Source of the DNA: Desertivirga arenae
Lineage (GTDB): Bacteria > Bacteroidota > Bacteroidia > Sphingobacteriales > Sphingobacteriaceae
Reading direction: 5' to 3'
Assembly (NCBI RefSeq): GCF_017355785.1
Contig: NZ_JAFEWE010000002.1
Coordinates: 484,618 to 548,617, forward strand
DNA length: 64,000 nucleotides
The first letter of the stretch is position 1. The number at the start of each line of letters is the position of its first letter. The position numbers were made by a program, and so were the translations under genes. The notes under the pieces were generated by a model, which was given only the letters and a program-made list of their open reading frames with translations, was not told where the DNA came from and ran no database searches. Positions 1 to 8,882 of this stretch are shown piece after piece.

Positions 1-256
1 CTAAGTCGGCCCCCATAACCGGTTGCAGTCTCTCCCATAAAAAAGGGACTCTGATCAAATTCAGTCCTTTCTTTTTAAAGTAATCCAGATCCGCCTCGCC
101 CGGATAAGTGTAATCTTTATTAAAGACACCTGGAATATTAGAACCAAAGTCGCCACCGGCAAGGTTAACTCCAAAGGGTTTGGATGCTGAATTTACCTGC
201 GCCTTGCTAATGGCAACAGATAGTAAGATCAATAGCGAACAAGTTATTTTTTTCAT
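1..256 (-). CDS. GH5-like glycoside hydrolase, N-terminal part (cut by window edge)
   Basis: The first 85 residues of a secreted enzyme are present; the rest lies beyond the left edge. It begins with a signal peptide (MKKITCSLLILLSVAISKAQ) and continues into FGVNLAGGDFG, then a segment with LDYFKKKGLNLIRVPFLWERLQP. An N-terminal GVNLAG followed by a lone strand ending in R-x-P-F-x-W is the usual start of GH5 cellulase/endoglucanase barrels. The catalytic glutamates are off the window, so the substrate cannot be judged. It is divergent from the apiosidase-like gene at 454, and a copy of the island's TAAAAAAGTATT motif lies 102 bases upstream of its ATG. Confidence 0.75.
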   Translation of the reverse strand, partial: MKKITCSLLILLSVAISKAQVNSASKPFGVNLAGGDFGSNIPGVFNKDYTYPGEADLDYFKKKGLNLIRVPFLWERLQPVMGADL

Positions 257-358
257 CCTTGAATGTGTGTAAGTAATTAAAAGGTATGCGGATCTTTACC
301 AGCTTGAAGATCCGGATGATTAGTTATTCAAAAGTAAAAGCTGCAGCGCGCTTTATAT

Positions 359-370
359 AATACTTTTTTA
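359..370 (-). promoter_or_regulatory. Shared TAAAAAAGTATT motif, copy 1
   Basis: An exact copy of the 12-base motif lies in the divergent gap between the GH5 gene (starts 256, minus) and the apiosidase-like gene (starts 454, plus). It is oriented with the GH5 gene and preceded by GGG on that strand. It probably is an operator or alternative promoter element, because four more exact copies precede minus-strand genes in this island. The binding factor is unknown. Confidence 0.6.
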
Positions 371-453
371 CCCGAAACTTATTTATAAACCGTATCCTCA
401 TTTATTTAAAAATCGCTCTTAGTACATTCGCTTCTACTAACGATGGATAAACC

Positions 454-1845
454 ATGAATAAAAAACACCTGCTATTTATTTGGCTTCTTCTAACACAGTA
501 CTGTAGTTATGGCCAGGCATTACGCATAAGTAACAATGGAAGATATATAGAGACAGAGGAGCACAAACCTTTTTTGTGGATCGGCGACACGGCCTGGGAA
601 TTGTTCCATAAGCTGAGGAAAGAAGAGGCATTTTACTTTTTAGAAAAGCGTAAAAAACAAGGATTTAACGTTATCCAAGCGGTTATCCTATCGGAAACAG
701 ACGGACTAAGAACCCCGAATGCTTATGGGCAACTGCCTTTTAAGGAACTGGATCCCACTCAACCAAATATCCCTTATTTTGAACTTATAGATGCTATTGT
801 AAACAAGGCGAAGTCTCTCGGAATTTACATGGTTATTTTACCCACGTGGGCGGATAAAGTACCGAACGACCGGCCAGGAAAAGGTCCTGTTATTTTCAAT
901 AATGAAAATGCTGCGGCTTATGGTAGTTTTTTAGCCCACAGGTATCCACAGAAGAACGTGATCTGGATGTTGGGCGGCGACCGGAACGTACAAAACCAGG
1001 AAGCTTTTGATATCTGGAAAGCAATGGCAGTAGCTTTAAGAAATGGCAATTCTACCGACCAGTTGATAACTTATCATCCCGCAGGGGAACAATCCTCTTC
1101 AAAGTGGTTTCAAAACGAAAACTGGATTGATTTCAACGTTTACCAGTCTGGCCATGCCCATCGTTTTATGCCTGTTTATCAATTGGCAAAAGCCGACTAT
1201 TTTAAGACCCCTGTAAAACCAAGCCTGGATGCAGAACCTGCATATGAAGATATCCCGGTTGAATTTTGGGCCTTTATGGATTTTACTAAAGAGAAAAGTG
1301 TTCCTGACGCTATTTTGGATAAGGATGGACTTCTGGTAAAGAAAGAGCATTTCAAAAAAGGTTTCTTTACCGACTATGATGTGCGGGTACATGCCTATTG
1401 GAACTTACTATCAGGGGCCTGCGGTTACACTTATGGACACAACTCGGTTTGGCAGATGTTCAGGAAGGGTGATACCCCTGTCATACCAACCTTGACGGAC
1501 TGGACTGGTGCCCTTGACCGATCGGGTGCGAATCAGATGAGACATCTGAAAAAGGTATTTACTAAATACGACTTTTCAAAGCTGGTACCTGATGAGGGAC
1601 TTATTTCCGGGCAGGGTGGAGATGACAGTACTTATATCGCGTCAGCAAGCGCGGCAGACGATTCCTACGCATTGGTCTATCTTGCCCTTGGTCAAGACGT
1701 TGTTGTAAAAAAAGGTGCAAAGCGCAGGGCCTGGTGGTTTGATCCCAGAACGGGAATAAAGTTCAGGGCCAAAGTCACGGGCAATGTCTTCACACCTCCT
1801 AGTTCAGGATTTGGTAATGATTGGTTACTTATCCTTGAGAAATAA
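454..1845 (+). CDS. Apiosidase-like (DUF4038/GH140-type) secreted glycosidase
   Basis: The 463-residue protein has a signal peptide (MNKKHLLFIWLLLTQYCSYG) and then the DUF4038 start RISNNGRYIETEEHKPFLWI with GDTAWELFHKL. This matches the (beta/alpha)8 domain of GH140 enzymes, which release apiose from rhamnogalacturonan II. Residues from about 375 to the end (YALVYLALGQDVVV, AWWFDPRTG) fit the C-terminal putative collagen-binding beta-sandwich usually attached to it. It acts in the periplasm or at the cell surface. It is the only plus-strand gene of the island and converges on the DUF3863-like gene with a 15-base gap. The family call is firm; apiose as the substrate is only inferred from family members. 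Confidence 0.8.
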   Translation: MNKKHLLFIWLLLTQYCSYGQALRISNNGRYIETEEHKPFLWIGDTAWELFHKLRKEEAFYFLEKRKKQGFNVIQAVILSETDGLRTPNAYGQLPFKELDPTQPNIPYFELIDAIVNKAKSLGIYMVILPTWADKVPNDRPGKGPVIFNNENAAAYGSFLAHRYPQKNVIWMLGGDRNVQNQEAFDIWKAMAVALRNGNSTDQLITYHPAGEQSSSKWFQNENWIDFNVYQSGHAHRFMPVYQLAKADYFKTPVKPSLDAEPAYEDIPVEFWAFMDFTKEKSVPDAILDKDGLLVKKEHFKKGFFTDYDVRVHAYWNLLSGACGYTYGHNSVWQMFRKGDTPVIPTLTDWTGALDRSGANQMRHLKKVFTKYDFSKLVPDEGLISGQGGDDSTYIASASAADDSYALVYLALGQDVVVKKGAKRRAWWFDPRTGIKFRAKVTGNVFTPPSSGFGNDWLLILEK

Positions 1846-1860
1846 AAGACAGGGAGGCAG

Positions 1861-3189
1861 CTAATGCTTATTCAATAGTCCCGGATAGTGCTTCTCTATG
1901 AGCTTTTTGTCATTTTCAGAAAGCTCTGAGAAGCTAAGCGGTTTATCCTGCTCCCTGGTTTGTTTCTGATTGATTTGCCCCAACAGGCTCCAGTTTCGCG
2001 TTAGTACCTGGGGCTCCTTTGCAGGCAGGTCGTATCTTGTAAAATCAATCACCTTAAAGGGCTCATTCTTTTGCCAGTCGCGAAGTAAGGCTAACCGAAA
2101 GTTCTTATTCATCAGCCATTTGATCTCCATGTTTCTGTCTGAACCACCGATGCCACTGCCCCTTTGAACGAACCTGTAATTAAAATCGTTGCTTTTATGT
2201 TCTTTTCTCCATTGAAGTCCAAACTCGCCCATGGTGATGAACTTCGTTTCGGGCCACCGTTCTTTCACCTGCTGAACCCAGGCAGTTAAGCCACTAACAG
2301 GAATATCCAGTGATACCTCCCAGTTGACGGTCACCCAGGCGAACCTGTTCAATTTATAGCCCTCATCGAAATGAATAGCCGTAGTATGCATCATTTCTTT
2401 CAAGCCGGTTTCTTCTCCAAACTTTCCCAGTGTTTCAATTGGGCCTACCCCAAGACGACTGTTAAACCCTTCTGCAAAGCCTTCCCTGCGTGCTGCCAGA
2501 AAATCCATGGTCCAACCGTCGAGATTAACGCAATCAATAAGATCAGACTTGCCCTGGGCTGGTTTACAGAAATGTTCGGTGGATGGATAATAGGGATAAA
2601 CTACTGAGCCTTCCCCATCCTGATTATCTATAGAATACTGGCTCCAGATATTGCCCTGACAAACATGAATATCCTCCTTCCCGGCCAGATACTTAAGATT
2701 AGCAGCAGCAAGGAAACCGGCTACCACACATTTAGGACGATATCCATTGCCAACGATCTCCGTCACTCGCGCTAATCCTTGGTGCAGATCTTTATTAACT
2801 TGTTCACGCGTGTTATAGGCATTGGAAAAGTAGGCCCCGGGAATAAATGTCACTTCATCACCAAACCGTTTGTTGTACGCCACTACAAGCTCTCTGATTT
2901 TTTTATAGTTAGCCGTTGAATCGTGCAGAGCGAGCCAGCTAAGGGCCCAGGTAATTCTTGCTCCAGGAAAGCCTTTTTGAATAGCATTTCTAAAGTTTAT
3001 AACGCGATCAGGAGTATGAAGAGATCTTTCATCTTCTCCAATATTCTGGGTTCGCCCTGCCTCGATCTGATTTACTCTTATAATAGCATTGAAGGTTAAA
3101 AACCGGTTGCCGGCTATAGTGGAAGGAGATTGAGCTTTAACAAGAAAAATGGGTAATAAAAGGAATAGGAACAGTGCAATCTTTTTCAT
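1861..3189 (-). CDS. Secreted DUF3863-like protein of unknown function
   Basis: The 442-residue protein has a signal peptide (MKKIALFLFLLLPIFLVKAQ) and begins its mature part with NRFLTFNAIIRVNQIE. That start and the length remind me of the DUF3863/DUF3864 proteins found in Bacteroidota, but I recognise this from memory only. Aromatic-rich stretches (ITWALSWLALHD, NIWSQYSIDN, LDGWTMDFLAARREGF) suggest a carbohydrate-active (beta/alpha) barrel. The activity is unknown. It lies 158 bases after the lipoprotein gene at 3348 on the same strand, without its own copy of the TAAAAAAGTATT motif, so it may be the last gene of the unit that starts with the PQQ dehydrogenase. Confidence 0.55.
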   Translation of the reverse strand: MKKIALFLFLLLPIFLVKAQSPSTIAGNRFLTFNAIIRVNQIEAGRTQNIGEDERSLHTPDRVINFRNAIQKGFPGARITWALSWLALHDSTANYKKIRELVVAYNKRFGDEVTFIPGAYFSNAYNTREQVNKDLHQGLARVTEIVGNGYRPKCVVAGFLAAANLKYLAGKEDIHVCQGNIWSQYSIDNQDGEGSVVYPYYPSTEHFCKPAQGKSDLIDCVNLDGWTMDFLAARREGFAEGFNSRLGVGPIETLGKFGEETGLKEMMHTTAIHFDEGYKLNRFAWVTVNWEVSLDIPVSGLTAWVQQVKERWPETKFITMGEFGLQWRKEHKSNDFNYRFVQRGSGIGGSDRNMEIKWLMNKNFRLALLRDWQKNEPFKVIDFTRYDLPAKEPQVLTRNWSLLGQINQKQTREQDKPLSFSELSENDKKLIEKHYPGLLNKH

Positions 3190-3347
3190 AAGAATGAGTT
3201 TTTTAATAGCAATAGATCTTTATATACTGATTGAGTTGCTCTAATAGAGGCACGCCCAGGTTCAATAAGAAGGATTGAAAATTAAGGAATGAGCCCTCTA
3301 TGGGAGAAGGCCCATCATAAACCAATTATATAGAAAATAAACCAATT

Positions 3348-4262
3348 TTACTGTTTATAGCTGCTTACAGCTTGTTCGTCGCCAATAGCCTCAGCTACTT
3401 TAGCAACGCCCTCCATATTTATCTTCAAGCCTTGTTCGGCATCAGGATGGGTTTCTTCGTTAATGATTCCGATAGGCCCTTTGTAGCCGCTATCCTTAAC
3501 CAGCTTCATCATCTTCGCTTCCTGGTCACCCTGCCCAACTGCCACTACTTTTGATGGATTGGTTCCTTTTAGTCCCATGAGGTTTACAGCATATAAGTAG
3601 GGTTTTATTTTAGGAAAGAACTGGGGGAAACGTTCTACCTGTTCTTCGGCATGATGGAAGTTATAAACGATTCCAATGTTCGGTAACTTCAGATGTTCGA
3701 TCACTGCCAGCTGATTCTCGGGTTCTCCATACCAGCCGCCATGATTATAAAGCGCTACTTTACATCCTATTTTAGCTGCTTCTGTAGCAATATACCTGAC
3801 AGGTTTGGCTATAGCTTTAATCTTCTCTTCCTGACTCATATTGCTGAGGTCAATCCCGCCAACCATGAACCAGATCTCTGTTTTCGCATTATTGCGTTTA
3901 AGTGCATCGAGGATCAATTTGATGTTGCCTTCCTTTTCAGGATCGGGGCCTGAATACAACCACCACGCCTGTAATTTAATGTTATGCTTCCTGAGCGTCT
4001 GGATCTCTTCATCAAAGGCCGTCACGTGCTTATCCCTCCAGTCATATGCCTCCATCGTTATGCCCAGCTTGTTAAGCATTTGCGCACGTTGTTCTGCATT
4101 TCGCTCTTTTACGTCAAAAGGTACAATGCACCAGGCAATAAGGTTATCTCTGGAATAAATGCTCCTTGAATTGGAGCGGGCTTTCCGGCCTGCAATACAG
4201 CCGGCAAATACTCCGGTGAGCAGGAGAAAGACTAATACGGGATGTAATTTATTCTTTAACAT
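3348..4262 (-). CDS. Lipoprotein with xylose-isomerase-like TIM barrel (sugar phosphate isomerase/epimerase family)
   Basis: The 304-residue protein starts with a lipoprotein signal ending in a lipobox (VFAGC, Cys21), so it is probably anchored in an envelope membrane. The mature part is a compact xylose-isomerase-like TIM barrel with the family's alternating strands (ITMEAYDWR, LQAWWLYSG, TEIWFMVGG, CKVALYNHGGW, IGIVYNFHHAEE, PIGIINEETHPD). The conserved acidic and His residues are those that bind a divalent metal in this fold. Known relatives are epimerases, isomerases and lyases acting on keto-sugars or inositols. It follows the PQQ dehydrogenase by 19 bases, so the two probably act on the same substrate outside the cytoplasm. 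The exact reaction is not known. Confidence 0.75.
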   Translation of the reverse strand: MLKNKLHPVLVFLLLTGVFAGCIAGRKARSNSRSIYSRDNLIAWCIVPFDVKERNAEQRAQMLNKLGITMEAYDWRDKHVTAFDEEIQTLRKHNIKLQAWWLYSGPDPEKEGNIKLILDALKRNNAKTEIWFMVGGIDLSNMSQEEKIKAIAKPVRYIATEAAKIGCKVALYNHGGWYGEPENQLAVIEHLKLPNIGIVYNFHHAEEQVERFPQFFPKIKPYLYAVNLMGLKGTNPSKVVAVGQGDQEAKMMKLVKDSGYKGPIGIINEETHPDAEQGLKINMEGVAKVAEAIGDEQAVSSYKQ

Positions 4263-4281
4263 GGTGTGTTTGATTTAACTG

Positions 4282-6414
4282 CTAGTCAGGCAATGCAAAA
4301 GCGACATAAGCATCTCCTGTTTTTCCTCCAAGCTTTCCGCCCCCGGTTGCTGCAATTACTACATATTGCTTACCCTCAACTGAATAGGTTGCAGGTGTAG
4401 CATATCCTCCGTATGGAAGCTTGGTTTCCCAAAGGATCTTGCCTGTTTTTTTATCGAAAGCCCTGAACTTTTCATCACGGGTTGCAGCAATAAATACTAA
4501 GCCTCCTTTTGTCACAATACTGCCGCCAAAATTCTCAGTTCCGGTTGTGGCCATGCCCTTCTTTTTAAGCTCCTCATATTCACCTAAGGGCACTTTCCAC
4601 TTTATCTTACCACTATTCAGGTCAAGTGCATTAAGCGTTCCCCAGGGAGGTGCAGTGGCAGGATAGCCGTCTGGGTCAAGGAACTTTTCATAACCAAGAG
4701 AACGGTATTCAGGTTTATTTTTTGCGACAACAGCGTTGGCATTTTCTTTATTGAGTAAGAAGTTGGTCAAATCAAGCAAGTCTTTCTCCTCGATCTGAGG
4801 GAAGGCAGGCATGGCATTTTTACCCTTCTTGACAATCTTCATCAGATCTTCCTGCTTATACTTTTGGTCAACCCTGGTAAGGTTAGGAATGCTTCCCTGC
4901 CCCTCACGGTTGGCACCGTGACAGCTGGGACATCCCATTTTTAGAAATACTGCTTTGCCGGGACTAAGCTTTGAGGCTTTTTCGCCCACTGGCATTTCGT
5001 TAATATCTTTCATCCGGATGTACCAGGCCAGCTCATTAGAGTTAACATACAAGACATTCTCTTTTTCATCATAAGAACCGCCACCCCATTCTGCACCACC
5101 GTGAATGCCATAGTAAAGTATTCCCTTTTTATTTGGAGGAATGAACCAGCCGGCGTCAGCTGAATTAAAAACCTTCTGGGCGTAAGCATGGGCTTCAGGG
5201 GTACGATTGGTAAGTTCATTTCCTCTGACCACTTGTCGTGCAAAAGGCTCTGGCCAGCTTACCCGTGGCTGGGTTGGATAGGCATATTCTCCGGGTAGGG
5301 TTGAGGCGGGAACAAGCACCTCTTCAACTTTTGACAGAACCTCTCCCGTGATCCTGTCAAAAAGAAGAGTATTCCCTGTTTTGGTAAGCTGTATCACCGC
5401 TTTCAGCTTTTTGCCCTTATGATTGATTGTTGCCAGAATGGGAGCAGCAGGGAGATCGAGGTCCCACAGATCGTGATGGATAGCCTGATAATGCCATTTA
5501 CGCTGACCCGTTTCTGCATCTAATGCCACTATACAGTTGCCATAGAGCTGCGCACCCTTATTGTCTGAGCGGTAAAAGTCGTCTTTAGGTTGGCCGGTGC
5601 AGAAGAATATCATTTTATTTTCCTCGTCTAATGTTATTCCGGACCAGGAGTTGACTCCCGCACCCTTTTTCCAAAAATCCTTATTGCCCCAGGTATCATA
5701 TCCAAACTCCTTGGGTTGTGGAATCGTATTGAATATCCATACCCGTCTTCCGGTCTTAACATCAAAAGCACTGACGTTAGATGGAGCGCCCCAGCTTAGT
5801 GCACCTGTTATCACCAGGTTGCCGCAGACGGTAGGAGATCCGGGTGATGTGATGGCCATCTCTGATTCAGGACGAACCAGATCCTCATTCAGGTCTACAC
5901 GGCCATTGTATCCGAAAGACTCCACCGGTTCGCCGGTATACATGTCTATCTGGTATAAATAATTGTTTGCCGTAAACAGGATACTTCCCCTCCCTCCCGA
6001 TTTCCAGTAGGCCAGTCCCCGGTTAATACCTCCCAGGCTTTCACCTTCTCTGGAAGGATTGAACCTCCACAACTCTTTTCCGTTTGTAGCATCGAGAGCA
6101 ATCACCTCGTGGGCCGGTGTAGTAACGTACATTGCTCCTCCGACAATGAGGGGATTACACTGTACATTACCGGCCATATTGCCTGAGTTATATACCCAGG
6201 CTACCTTTAGGTCTTTAACATTATCGGTATTGATCTCATCAAGCTCTGAATACTTGGTTTGTCCCGCATTTCCTCCCGCATGATCCCAGTCGACAGTCCT
6301 TTGGTAAAGCCTCCCTTTTACACATCCACTTAAAGCGATGATAAAAAGGCCCGCTGCAATAATGCGAGAGAAACCTTTAGAGGTTTGAAGATCAGGGTTA
6401 GTACTAATTCTCAT
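4282..6414 (-). CDS. PQQ-type beta-propeller dehydrogenase fused to cytochrome c, lipoprotein
   Basis: This 710-residue protein is a quinoprotein alcohol/sugar dehydrogenase-like eight-bladed propeller (VDWDHAGGN start; GSPTVCGNLVITGA; HHDLWDLDLPAAP; final GGSIVTKGGLVFIAATRDEK). An inserted c-type heme domain has MGCPSCHG, a CxxCH site near residue 495. A lipobox (IALSGC) near residue 30 predicts a lipoprotein. Relatives oxidise sugars or alcohols in the periplasm and pass electrons to the respiratory chain; glucose/quinate-type activity is a family guess. A longer reading frame begins with TTG at 6423, but the ATG at 6414 gives the better signal peptide. A copy of the shared motif sits 97 bases upstream. 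It heads a unit with the TIM-barrel lipoprotein. Confidence 0.85.
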   Translation of the reverse strand: MRISTNPDLQTSKGFSRIIAAGLFIIALSGCVKGRLYQRTVDWDHAGGNAGQTKYSELDEINTDNVKDLKVAWVYNSGNMAGNVQCNPLIVGGAMYVTTPAHEVIALDATNGKELWRFNPSREGESLGGINRGLAYWKSGGRGSILFTANNYLYQIDMYTGEPVESFGYNGRVDLNEDLVRPESEMAITSPGSPTVCGNLVITGALSWGAPSNVSAFDVKTGRRVWIFNTIPQPKEFGYDTWGNKDFWKKGAGVNSWSGITLDEENKMIFFCTGQPKDDFYRSDNKGAQLYGNCIVALDAETGQRKWHYQAIHHDLWDLDLPAAPILATINHKGKKLKAVIQLTKTGNTLLFDRITGEVLSKVEEVLVPASTLPGEYAYPTQPRVSWPEPFARQVVRGNELTNRTPEAHAYAQKVFNSADAGWFIPPNKKGILYYGIHGGAEWGGGSYDEKENVLYVNSNELAWYIRMKDINEMPVGEKASKLSPGKAVFLKMGCPSCHGANREGQGSIPNLTRVDQKYKQEDLMKIVKKGKNAMPAFPQIEEKDLLDLTNFLLNKENANAVVAKNKPEYRSLGYEKFLDPDGYPATAPPWGTLNALDLNSGKIKWKVPLGEYEELKKKGMATTGTENFGGSIVTKGGLVFIAATRDEKFRAFDKKTGKILWETKLPYGGYATPATYSVEGKQYVVIAATGGGKLGGKTGDAYVAFALPD

Positions 6415-6511
6415 AAAAGCCAATATGCCGCCTAAGCAAAGAAGGTTGTTAATAGCCTTCGTTTATCTAATGGTCAGTATCCAAAACTAGCTTTATTTCT
6501 ATCCCTAAAGC

Positions 6512-6523
6512 AATACTTTTTTA
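6512..6523 (-). promoter_or_regulatory. Shared TAAAAAAGTATT motif, copy 2
   Basis: An exact copy lies between the end of the MFS gene (6554) and the start of the PQQ dehydrogenase (6414), 97 bases upstream of the latter. It is preceded by GGC on the minus strand. Its position suggests that a new transcription unit starts here rather than reading on from the MFS gene. Confidence 0.6.
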
Positions 6524-6553
6524 GCCAAGGTTTGTAGGAAACAATCTTTTAAG

Positions 6554-7846
6554 CTACTCTAATACTAGTCCGACATCTTTTGAAACTACCTTTCCTGATG
6601 CTTTTCCTTTAAGCTTGAAATACAAAACGGTAAAGGCAATTATTAAAATTGCGGGCAGTACAGCAACATAGCGAAGGGTAGCAGCACCCGCTGCAAGTTT
6701 GATCTGAGCCCACTGGATGGCCAACACAGAACCCTCTGAAGCGTTTTTCAGCAATTCGGTGTCTGCTGCTCCACCAGCAGCGCTGCTGATCTGCTGTTCA
6801 TACACGATTCCAAAAAGAGGAAGCACAATAGATGTAGAAAGTAATCCAACGCCACCCATCACGGACATTCCTAGAGGCCCTGTTTTTGGTAATCGCTCTG
6901 ATACAAATCCGATCATTGTTGGCCAGAAAAAGCACACTCCCATGGCAAAGATGCCTGCTGCTGCAAAAGCTGAATACCCCTGGGCGATACTAAGCCATAA
7001 CAATCCGGCAAATGAAAACAATGCAGAGAAAAGTAGTAAACCTGTTGTTGACACCCTGTTTAGAATGAAGCCAGCGTTAGCCCTGCCAATGGTCATAATT
7101 CCGTTGATAAATACCAGTAAGAGTATGGATGGAACGCCAACCGTTGATAATAATTCTGCTATCCATTGGTTAGTACCTAGTTCTGTGGCTGCGGTAAGAA
7201 GCATGCAAAATATCATAAACAGGAATAGCGGACTTAAGCATGCCCGAAACATTTCCTTATCAGAAACGCCTTTGCTGACACGTTCAGACACTGGAAACCT
7301 TTGTCCGATGAACATTGCACCATAAATGAGAGTAGGCAAGACCATCACCAGCATTTGCACCTTCCAACCCGCATTTATTAACGTGAGCAAATAAGCTATC
7401 ACTCCTCCGATCACAATTCCTCCGGGAAACCAAATGTGCCAGTCGTTAATCTTTTTAGTCTTTTGCTCTGTATATAAACTGCTGACCATTGCATAACTAG
7501 CGGATTCTACAAACCCATTTCCAATTCCAACGAGCAATGTAGATGAAAACAGTGTAACGTAATTAGTTGAATAAATGGTTAAAACGATACCAATAAGGTG
7601 ACTGAAAAAAGCAATAGCAAACATCCTTCCCATTCCTATTTTATCGCAAACAGGCCCACCAACGAACATGGCAATGGTGAATCCCCAAAAGGCAGCTGAA
7701 GAAACCTCTCCGATTTCTTTCGGACTTAGGCCAAATTCGGCAGCAAGGGTTCCTAACAAATTTGCACGTATAGCAAAAGTGAGCGCCGTAACCACCAGCG
7801 CGATACTACTGGCAATAAATAATCTGTTCTTGTTAATTTCTTTCAT
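6554..7846 (-). CDS. MFS transporter, sugar-type
   Basis: The 430-residue protein has about twelve hydrophobic segments from residue 10 to 415 and the MFS loop motif GGPVCDKIGMGRMF between TM2 and TM3. It probably imports a sugar or sugar acid across the inner membrane. It is the last gene of the run isomerase, Gfo/Idh oxidoreductase, PhyH-like enzyme, MFS, and is separated from the PhyH-like gene by 142 bases containing a long hairpin. A transporter in this place suggests that the operon processes a compound taken up from the periplasm, perhaps the product of the glycosidases and PQQ dehydrogenase nearby. The substrate cannot be read from the sequence. Confidence 0.85.
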   Translation of the reverse strand: MKEINKNRLFIASSIALVVTALTFAIRANLLGTLAAEFGLSPKEIGEVSSAAFWGFTIAMFVGGPVCDKIGMGRMFAIAFFSHLIGIVLTIYSTNYVTLFSSTLLVGIGNGFVESASYAMVSSLYTEQKTKKINDWHIWFPGGIVIGGVIAYLLTLINAGWKVQMLVMVLPTLIYGAMFIGQRFPVSERVSKGVSDKEMFRACLSPLFLFMIFCMLLTAATELGTNQWIAELLSTVGVPSILLLVFINGIMTIGRANAGFILNRVSTTGLLLFSALFSFAGLLWLSIAQGYSAFAAAGIFAMGVCFFWPTMIGFVSERLPKTGPLGMSVMGGVGLLSTSIVLPLFGIVYEQQISSAAGGAADTELLKNASEGSVLAIQWAQIKLAAGAATLRYVAVLPAILIIAFTVLYFKLKGKASGKVVSKDVGLVLE

Positions 7847-7925
7847 AATTGATCTTTAGTTGAATATGGTTAGTTTGAAAAGGCAGAAGCGTGTATGAAA
7901 CAGGGAATATAGGAAAGAACAACAT

Positions 7926-7972
7926 CCTGTAACTGCTGAAGAAAGTAGGGCTTTTCTTATAGCGGTTACAGG
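7926..7972 (-). other. Long hairpin inside the sugar operon
   Basis: An imperfect inverted repeat has outer arms 7926-7937 and 7961-7972 (12 pairs including one G-U) and inner arms AAGAAA/TTTCTT (7939-7944, 7953-7958) around an 8-base loop. No T-run follows it on the minus strand, so it is not a classical terminator. It may stabilise or process the mRNA between the PhyH-like and MFS genes and so set their relative expression. Confidence 0.5.
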
Positions 7973-7988
7973 GTGTTTGCAAGATAGG

Positions 7989-8882
7989 CTATTGCAATGA
8001 AAATTCTTCAGGGAAATTATATTCCCTTTTCCAGGTTTCAGCCATGTCTGGATATTGCCTGCGACATTCCAGATATTCTTCCATCATTTTTTTCATGGTG
8101 GGACTGAGACGCTCGAGGTATTCGGGAGTAAGAAGCTCGGAGTTGAGAAGGTAAAAATGCCAGGTTGGAGGATAAGCCGCACTATGGTAGCCCATGTGTA
8201 AAGTACGTCGGGGAACTTTCATCTTTTCGGTAAAGCCACGATGGATGAGGTTATTATTATAGAGTACCGCCTGACCTGCTTTTAATTGAACAGGAACCCC
8301 TCCCGGCATTTCAACACCTACGGGAGCGTAATGCTTAGAGCCACCAAATGCCGCGTTTTCTGCTGCGTTATTAGGGCGATTATGACTTCCTGGAACGATC
8401 CATAAGGAGTTTTCTTCTACCAATGGAAGATTGATCTGCACGCTGTTATGGAAGCGCTCAGGAGAGAACAACCAATCCTCGATTTCATTCTGCGGGATCT
8501 GAATGACGTCGCGATGCCATCCGAGGGAATATTCTGTACCTACGTTTGCAGCCAGAATGGATGCATTGTTAACGATCAGGTTAGGACCGATCAGCTCTTC
8601 GACCGCCTTAAGGATCACCGGATGATGAAAGGCATGCAAAATAGGCTCTGTACCCGGCTTCGTCAACAAGTGGAAATAATACTGACGTGCCTCCTTAGCA
8701 AAATCAGAAATATTATCTCCGAGGTGCTGGAAGGAAGAACTCCGCTTCTCCGTACTTTCAGCTTTAATTTTAGGGCTGATCAATTCGTCCATGATCTCTC
8801 TGAACTCATCGATCTCCGGCTGGGTAAGCACATCAATAATTACATAGCCGTCCCTCAGGAACTTCTCTTTGTTTGATTCCAT
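7989..8882 (-). CDS. Phytanoyl-CoA dioxygenase (PhyH) family Fe(II)/2-oxoglutarate enzyme
   Basis: The 297-residue protein carries the facial triad of PhyH enzymes: HRD in LGWHRDVIQ, and the distal His in NNNLIHRGF, followed by RRTLHMGY whose Arg would hold 2-oxoglutarate. The fold start (KFLRDGYVIIDVLTQPEIDEFREI) is typical. Such proteins hydroxylate small molecules; those in sugar operons have no established substrate. Its ATG overlaps the end of the Gfo/Idh gene by 50 bases, so the two are very likely translated from one mRNA. It probably acts in the cytoplasm on the same metabolite as its neighbours. Confidence 0.85.
   Translation of the reverse strand: MESNKEKFLRDGYVIIDVLTQPEIDEFREIMDELISPKIKAESTEKRSSSFQHLGDNISDFAKEARQYYFHLLTKPGTEPILHAFHHPVILKAVEELIGPNLIVNNASILAANVGTEYSLGWHRDVIQIPQNEIEDWLFSPERFHNSVQINLPLVEENSLWIVPGSHNRPNNAAENAAFGGSKHYAPVGVEMPGGVPVQLKAGQAVLYNNNLIHRGFTEKMKVPRRTLHMGYHSAAYPPTWHFYLLNSELLTPEYLERLSPTMKKMMEEYLECRRQYPDMAETWKREYNFPEEFSLQ

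Noticed and set aside
6717-7325. 202-residue plus-strand frame opposite the MFS gene
   Set aside because: It mirrors the hydrophobic codons of the transporter and shows no domain; taken as a shadow.
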